A DNA stretch of 36,874 nt from an uncultured Bacteroidales bacterium (GTDB lineage Bacteria; Bacteroidota; Bacteroidia; Bacteroidales; UBA932): contig CALUST010000022.1 of the NCBI GenBank assembly GCA_944323505.1, forward strand, positions 1-36,874, read 5' to 3'. The notes beneath the pieces are model-generated. The model saw only the letters and a program-made list of their open reading frames with translations. It was not told the DNA's origin and searched no databases. Positions 34,038-36,874 of the stretch are shown here, one piece after another. The first letter of the stretch is position 1, and each line of letters starts with the position of its first letter. The translations under genes were made by a program, and so were the position numbers.

Positions 34038-35036
34038 ATGAAATCTGGAGCATCTTATAATTGTTGTACGTCAGGTTCGGATATTACCGGGTGCGTTACG
34101 GTACAGGCTGATACCGTGCGGCAGTTGCTGAGGCCAAGGGACGAGAATGCGCATAAGGGCACTTACGGGCATACACTCATAGTGGCCGGTTCTGTGGGAA
34201 TGATGGGGGCTGCCGTGCTGTGTACAGGCGCGGCATTGAAGTCCGGTTGCGGACTGGTCACGGCACATGTCCCGAGTGCCGGAAGAGATGTGATTCACAT
34301 TACAAATCCGTCGGCCATCGTCTCTTCTGACCCGTCCCCGGCATTTGCCGTACTTCCGGATGATATGGGCAGATATTCTTCAATCGCCGTGGGGCCCGGA
34401 CTGGGAAAGCGTCCAGAGACTGTAGCGGCATTGAAGATGCTTCTGGAGCGGATTTCCACGGAGAGAGTGCTCGGGAGGACAGGGGATGACGGGGCACGTC
34501 TCAGGACCCTTGTGCTGGATGCTGATGCTCTGAATATAATTGCCTCCTGTCCTGAAATGTTCTGTGAGATACCGTCAGGAACGGTGTTCACGCCCCATAT
34601 CGGGGAATTGTCAAGGCTGGTGAGGGCGGCATTGTCATGCGGATTCATCAGTCGTGATGATGCCGATGAGAATATCGCATCAGACATGGCGGATGCCCGC
34701 CCATGGACAGATGATGCGCAGAAGGTCAGGCTTGTCAAGTCGCTCTCAAGGAGGTCAGGCTCGGTGATAGTCGTGAAAGGTGCGCATACGATGACATGCG
34801 CTCCTGACGGCAGGTGCTTCATCAATATGACAGGCAACCCCGGGATGGCCAAAGGCGGCAGCGGAGACATACTTACAGGCCTGATTGCCGGACTTGCAGC
34901 CAGAGGCTATGATTCTCTGTCCTCAGCCGTACTCGGCGTCTGGTTTCATGGGCTTGCGGGTGACAGGGCCGCCGCAGAGAGGGGAGAGGAGTCAATGAAC
35001 GCCTCCGACATCCTTGCTACCATCAGAATAGGATGA
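34038..35036 (+). CDS. nnrD: ADP-dependent (S)-NAD(P)H-hydrate dehydratase
   Basis: Repairs hydrated NADH and NADPH, releasing water at the cost of ADP. The carbohydrate-kinase-like fold shows GTYGHTLIVAGSVGMMGAAVLCTGAALKSG at the N-terminus, VLDADALNII, TPHIGELSRL (family TPH-x-GE) and GNPGMAKGGSGDILTGLIAGL, the ADP-binding and catalytic loop with its Asp. It has 332 residues from ATG 34038 (an upstream GTG is possible). In many Bacteroidota this domain is fused to an N-terminal epimerase (NnrE); here it stands alone, so the epimerase would have to be elsewhere. It marks the end of the core region. Confidence 0.92.
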   Translation: MKSGASYNCCTSGSDITGCVTVQADTVRQLLRPRDENAHKGTYGHTLIVAGSVGMMGAAVLCTGAALKSGCGLVTAHVPSAGRDVIHITNPSAIVSSDPSPAFAVLPDDMGRYSSIAVGPGLGKRPETVAALKMLLERISTERVLGRTGDDGARLRTLVLDADALNIIASCPEMFCEIPSGTVFTPHIGELSRLVRAALSCGFISRDDADENIASDMADARPWTDDAQKVRLVKSLSRRSGSVIVVKGAHTMTCAPDGRCFINMTGNPGMAKGGSGDILTGLIAGLAARGYDSLSSAVLGVWFHGLAGDRAAAERGEESMNASDILATIRIG

Positions 35037-35060
35037 TAACTTTTCCCTGCACATTCAAAT

Positions 35061-35519
35061 TCAAATATGTCCCCACGCTGAGAACTGTACAATAATGAGA
35101 GGAAATCTTTGAGATTTACTATCGGTTTTTAGTCGGCTATTATTCCTTACATCAAGAGTTGTAAGGAGATTTCTTTCGCAACTCAAATATGTTAAAGCCG
35201 TAAAATATTTGATTTCTGCAATATCTGTGACATTGAACGGTTGGAAAGTTTCACTATCATTCAGTAAAAGCCCTTTCACATCCTTTGCCTCATTTACAGA
35301 AATCTGACCGTCTTTATTCTCATCAACATCTACGATATACGACACATAATCACCAGGTTCATCATCATATATTTCAATTTCCTGTACAGTAAGCAATGCT
35401 TTCAGGAAATTTTCATCTTTGAACGGAATGATGTCGTCACCTGAAAGTTCCTTATTGTCTTTCTCGCACGAAACTAAGCATACCGCCAATATAGGCAGCA
35501 TAAATAAAATCTTTTTCAT
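35061..35519 (-). pseudogene. Truncated leucine-rich-repeat lipoprotein with EF-hand-like loop
   Basis: A 152-residue product. The lipobox CLVSC puts the lipidated Cys at residue 18. A calcium-binding-like loop, DVDENKDGQISVNEA, follows, then the start of Bacteroidota-type leucine-rich repeats, LTYLSCERNLLTTLDVRNNSRLKT. Relatives usually carry several such repeats; here the repeat pattern stops after one unit and a tail without it (QRFPLIIVQFSAWGHI) runs to a stop. I infer loss of the C-terminus by deletion. The gene is intact at its start and could still be expressed as a short lipoprotein. Confidence 0.65.
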
Positions 35520-35607
35520 AATTACGTCTGGTTAACGGATACCTGTACTTATGTCACCAACCTCGAATGACGGATTTGTACAAAAAGAAAGTGTGAGGTT
35601 GTTTCGT

Positions 35608-35817
35608 CTATCTAACTGAAGGTTGTGGAAGGACCTTAACAACGATAAACGATGCAATACCACACACTCGAATAGATATGAGGTATCGCAGGGCATAAGA
35701 CACTTCATCGAAATTCTCCAGTTCATCCCAGAGACATTTATCGTGTTTCATGAGTTCTTCTATGACAAGATTCTGGTTGTCGAGAATCAAGTCATTCACA
35801 ATCTGCTGTGTTGTCAT
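35608..35817 (-). CDS. Small hypothetical protein (69 residues)
   Basis: ATG 35817 opens MTTQQIVNDLILDNQNLVIEEL, an acidic helical stretch with KHDKCLWDELENFDEVSYALRYLISI following, which looks coding. I recognise no family. The last ten residues (VVKVLPQPSVR) fit less well, so the end could be frameshifted. A terminator lies between it and DUF2442 upstream, so it would need its own promoter; I see none. It may be a remnant. Confidence 0.35.
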   Translation of the reverse strand: MTTQQIVNDLILDNQNLVIEELMKHDKCLWDELENFDEVSYALRYLISIRVCGIASFIVVKVLPQPSVR

Positions 35818-35828
35818 ATCATATAAAC

Positions 35829-35873
35829 GAAAAATCTTCCAACTCAATCTCGTCAGAAATCAAATTGGAAGAT
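35829..35873 (-). terminator. Terminator of the DUF4160-DUF2442 operon
   Basis: On the minus strand ATCTTCCAA and TTGGAAGAT form a 9-bp stem around a 22-base loop, followed by TTTTCG. It lies 24 bases after the DUF2442 stop. Confidence 0.65.
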
Positions 35874-35896
35874 TCGTCAAAATCAGACTGGATTAC

Positions 35897-36145
35897 CTAT
35901 GCTGGCACTCCGTTCTCGTAAAGATACTCTGGAGCAATGTCTATCTCTCCATCTTCCCACGATACCGTCCAGTCCGTCACTGTGAAATCCTTGAACTTTT
36001 CAGTCGGCTCTATCCCTTTATATAATGGGAACTTCTTTATAAGAGGACTGAAATCAAACACCTTTCGGCTACCGTCATTGAACGACAGTCCGAGCTTGTG
36101 TCCACCGAGATATTCGGCTGCTGTTACCCATATCAGTTCGTTCAT
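35897..36145 (-). CDS. DUF2442 domain protein (putative antitoxin or toxin partner)
   Basis: An 82-residue protein that fits the DUF2442 family: VTAAEYLGGHKLGLSFNDGSRKVFDFSPL, then WEDGEIDIAPEYLYE at the end. Such genes are found next to DUF4160 genes, often in mobile regions, and have been proposed to act as toxin-antitoxin pairs. It begins two bases after the DUF4160 stop. Which of the two is toxin is not known from the sequence. Confidence 0.85.
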   Translation of the reverse strand: MNELIWVTAAEYLGGHKLGLSFNDGSRKVFDFSPLIKKFPLYKGIEPTEKFKDFTVTDWTVSWEDGEIDIAPEYLYENGVPA

Positions 36146-36147
36146 AT

Positions 36148-36405
36148 CTAATCCAACGGTTTAATGTGTTGCGCTTTCTCTCCTTTTGCAAGTCTATCCC
36201 AATTCTCCAGAAGTTCATCCCTGTGCTCGTCAAGCCATGAATACACCAGATTCAATGCCCTGCGAGGTAATGTCCCAGTAATAGTACCAGTCCTTATGTC
36301 GATAGAAGCCTTGAACTCGTTGTACTTTACATGGAAATGTGGTGGATTATGCTCCTGTGGGAACATGTAAATGATTATTCCATAGAAATTGCTTATCTCT
36401 GGCAT
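36148..36405 (-). CDS. DUF4160 domain protein (putative toxin-antitoxin partner)
   Basis: An 85-residue protein with the DUF4160 pattern: MPEISNFYGIIIYMFPQEHN, then PPHFHVKYNEFKASIDIRTG, LPRRALNLVYSWLDEHRDELLENWDRLAKGEK. The conserved HNPPHFH histidines suggest metal or nucleic-acid binding. It is the first gene of the pair. A strong Shine-Dalgarno, AAGGAGAT, lies 5 bases before ATG 36405, unusual among genes in this window. It has a -7 box at 36441-36448. Confidence 0.88.
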   Translation of the reverse strand: MPEISNFYGIIIYMFPQEHNPPHFHVKYNEFKASIDIRTGTITGTLPRRALNLVYSWLDEHRDELLENWDRLAKGEKAQHIKPLD

Positions 36406-36440
36406 ATCGTATCTCCTTTATAAATCAATGTCCTATATCG

Positions 36441-36448
36441 CAAATATA
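36441..36448 (-). promoter_or_regulatory. -7 box for the DUF4160-DUF2442 operon
   Basis: TATATTTG followed by CG on the minus strand fits TAnnTTTG; start near 36434, about 29 bases before ATG 36405. No clear -33. Confidence 0.55.
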
Positions 36449-36521
36449 GTCTTTTTATCTGGATTTGGAATCAGTATAGTTAATGGTCTCCAACTAAATT
36501 TCCTCCTTATCTGGAATGATG

Positions 36522-36874
36522 TTAGGTAAAATCCACAATATTTCCAAAGTAAATTTCTGGTTTAACCTGCTTATATATCATTTCGGAGGCAGTCTCGACT
36601 TTTGTCCTGTTTTCGAGAGCCAATATCAGTGAAGAAACCGTGAACGGCTGTTGTCTTGCCGTCAAATCCATTATCAGACTGTTGTAGGCAGATACCTTGT
36701 CGCTTATGAGTTTGACAATGGCTTCTCTGTCCGGACATGATTTCTTCGGCTGATTCTTCTTGAAGTCCCAGTCCTTTTCCTTGACGGAGATTCCTAATGA
36801 GACATACTTTCTCTTTCCGGATTTAGTCAATCGAAGCATAATCGGGAAAGTGTTGTCCTTTTTTGGACGATAAT
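36522..36874 (-). pseudogene. Tyrosine-type site-specific integrase, N-terminal fragment (runs off the window)
   Basis: In frame from the window edge: the arm-type DNA-binding domain of Bacteroidota integrases (RPKKDNTFPIMLRLTKSGKR, then KYVSLGISVKEKDWDFKKNQPKKS) and part of the core-binding domain (ISDKVSAYNSLIMDLTARQQ). It then stops after EIYFGNIVDFT. The catalytic domain with Arg, His-x-x-Arg and Tyr residues is absent, and the family is normally about 400 residues. So the gene is cut at the left by deletion or insertion. Its true start lies beyond 36874. Confidence 0.8.

Noticed and set aside
35532-35726. 64-residue minus-strand ORF upstream of the LRR lipoprotein
   Set aside because: It overlaps the better small ORF in another frame and has a Cys-, Leu- and Arg-rich chance composition.

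Overview
The window looks like a chromosome segment of a Bacteroidales bacterium (phylum Bacteroidota), probably an anaerobic or gut lineage; I cannot name the genus. The evidence is: an 11-gene-type complex I operon with a fused nuoCD and no nuoE/F/G, rubrerythrin, a lipobox lipoprotein paired with an outer membrane protein, a Bacteroides-type Arm-domain integrase fragment, and many promoters fitting the Bacteroides -7 box TAnnTTTG. The core is moderately GC-rich by eye, while both ends of the window are clearly more AT-rich.

Left end (1-4.75 kb), variable region. A tRNA-Val(TAC) with its own terminator is followed by a decayed insertion sequence (an IS256/IS1249-like transposase with two in-frame TAG codons and a frameshift). 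Next, on the minus strand, comes a restriction-modification unit: the 5' stump of a Dam-type adenine methylase, a Sau3AI/MutH-type restriction endonuclease and a C5-cytosine methyltransferase, in that order from one promoter.

Central core (4.8-35.04 kb). Rubrerythrin faces a minus-strand set, SDR oxidoreductase / NAD-dependent epimerase / C1-family aminopeptidase / phosphatidylserine synthase. Divergent from it are a RecD-like helicase and a dipeptidyl peptidase IV. A THUMP-like methyltransferase gene overlaps the DPP-IV gene end to end and diverges from a phosphoglucomutase-ndk pair. The ndk gene converges on a gdhA-deoxynucleoside kinase pair across a shared hairpin terminator. Upstream of gdhA lies the nuo operon nuoA-B-CD-H-I-J-K-L-M-N (minus strand), headed by a short unknown membrane-anchored protein. 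Then come an AEC-family transporter, a lipoprotein/OMP pair, a 59-residue highly charged protein, an MFS efflux transporter and a stand-alone NAD(P)H-hydrate dehydratase.

Right end (35.04-36.87 kb), a second AT-rich mobile scar. It carries a truncated leucine-rich-repeat lipoprotein, a small unknown ORF, a DUF2442/DUF4160 pair (toxin-antitoxin-like) with its own promoter and terminator, and the N-terminal stump of a tyrosine integrase running off the window.

The most notable points are the composite restriction-modification unit fused behind a Dam stump, the 40-bp perfect palindrome in the decayed IS, a terminator-like hairpin just downstream of the predicted gdhA transcription start, the unannotated small proteins, and the DUF4160/DUF2442 cassette beside a broken integrase. 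I did not find a clear multi-gene system of a wholly new kind.
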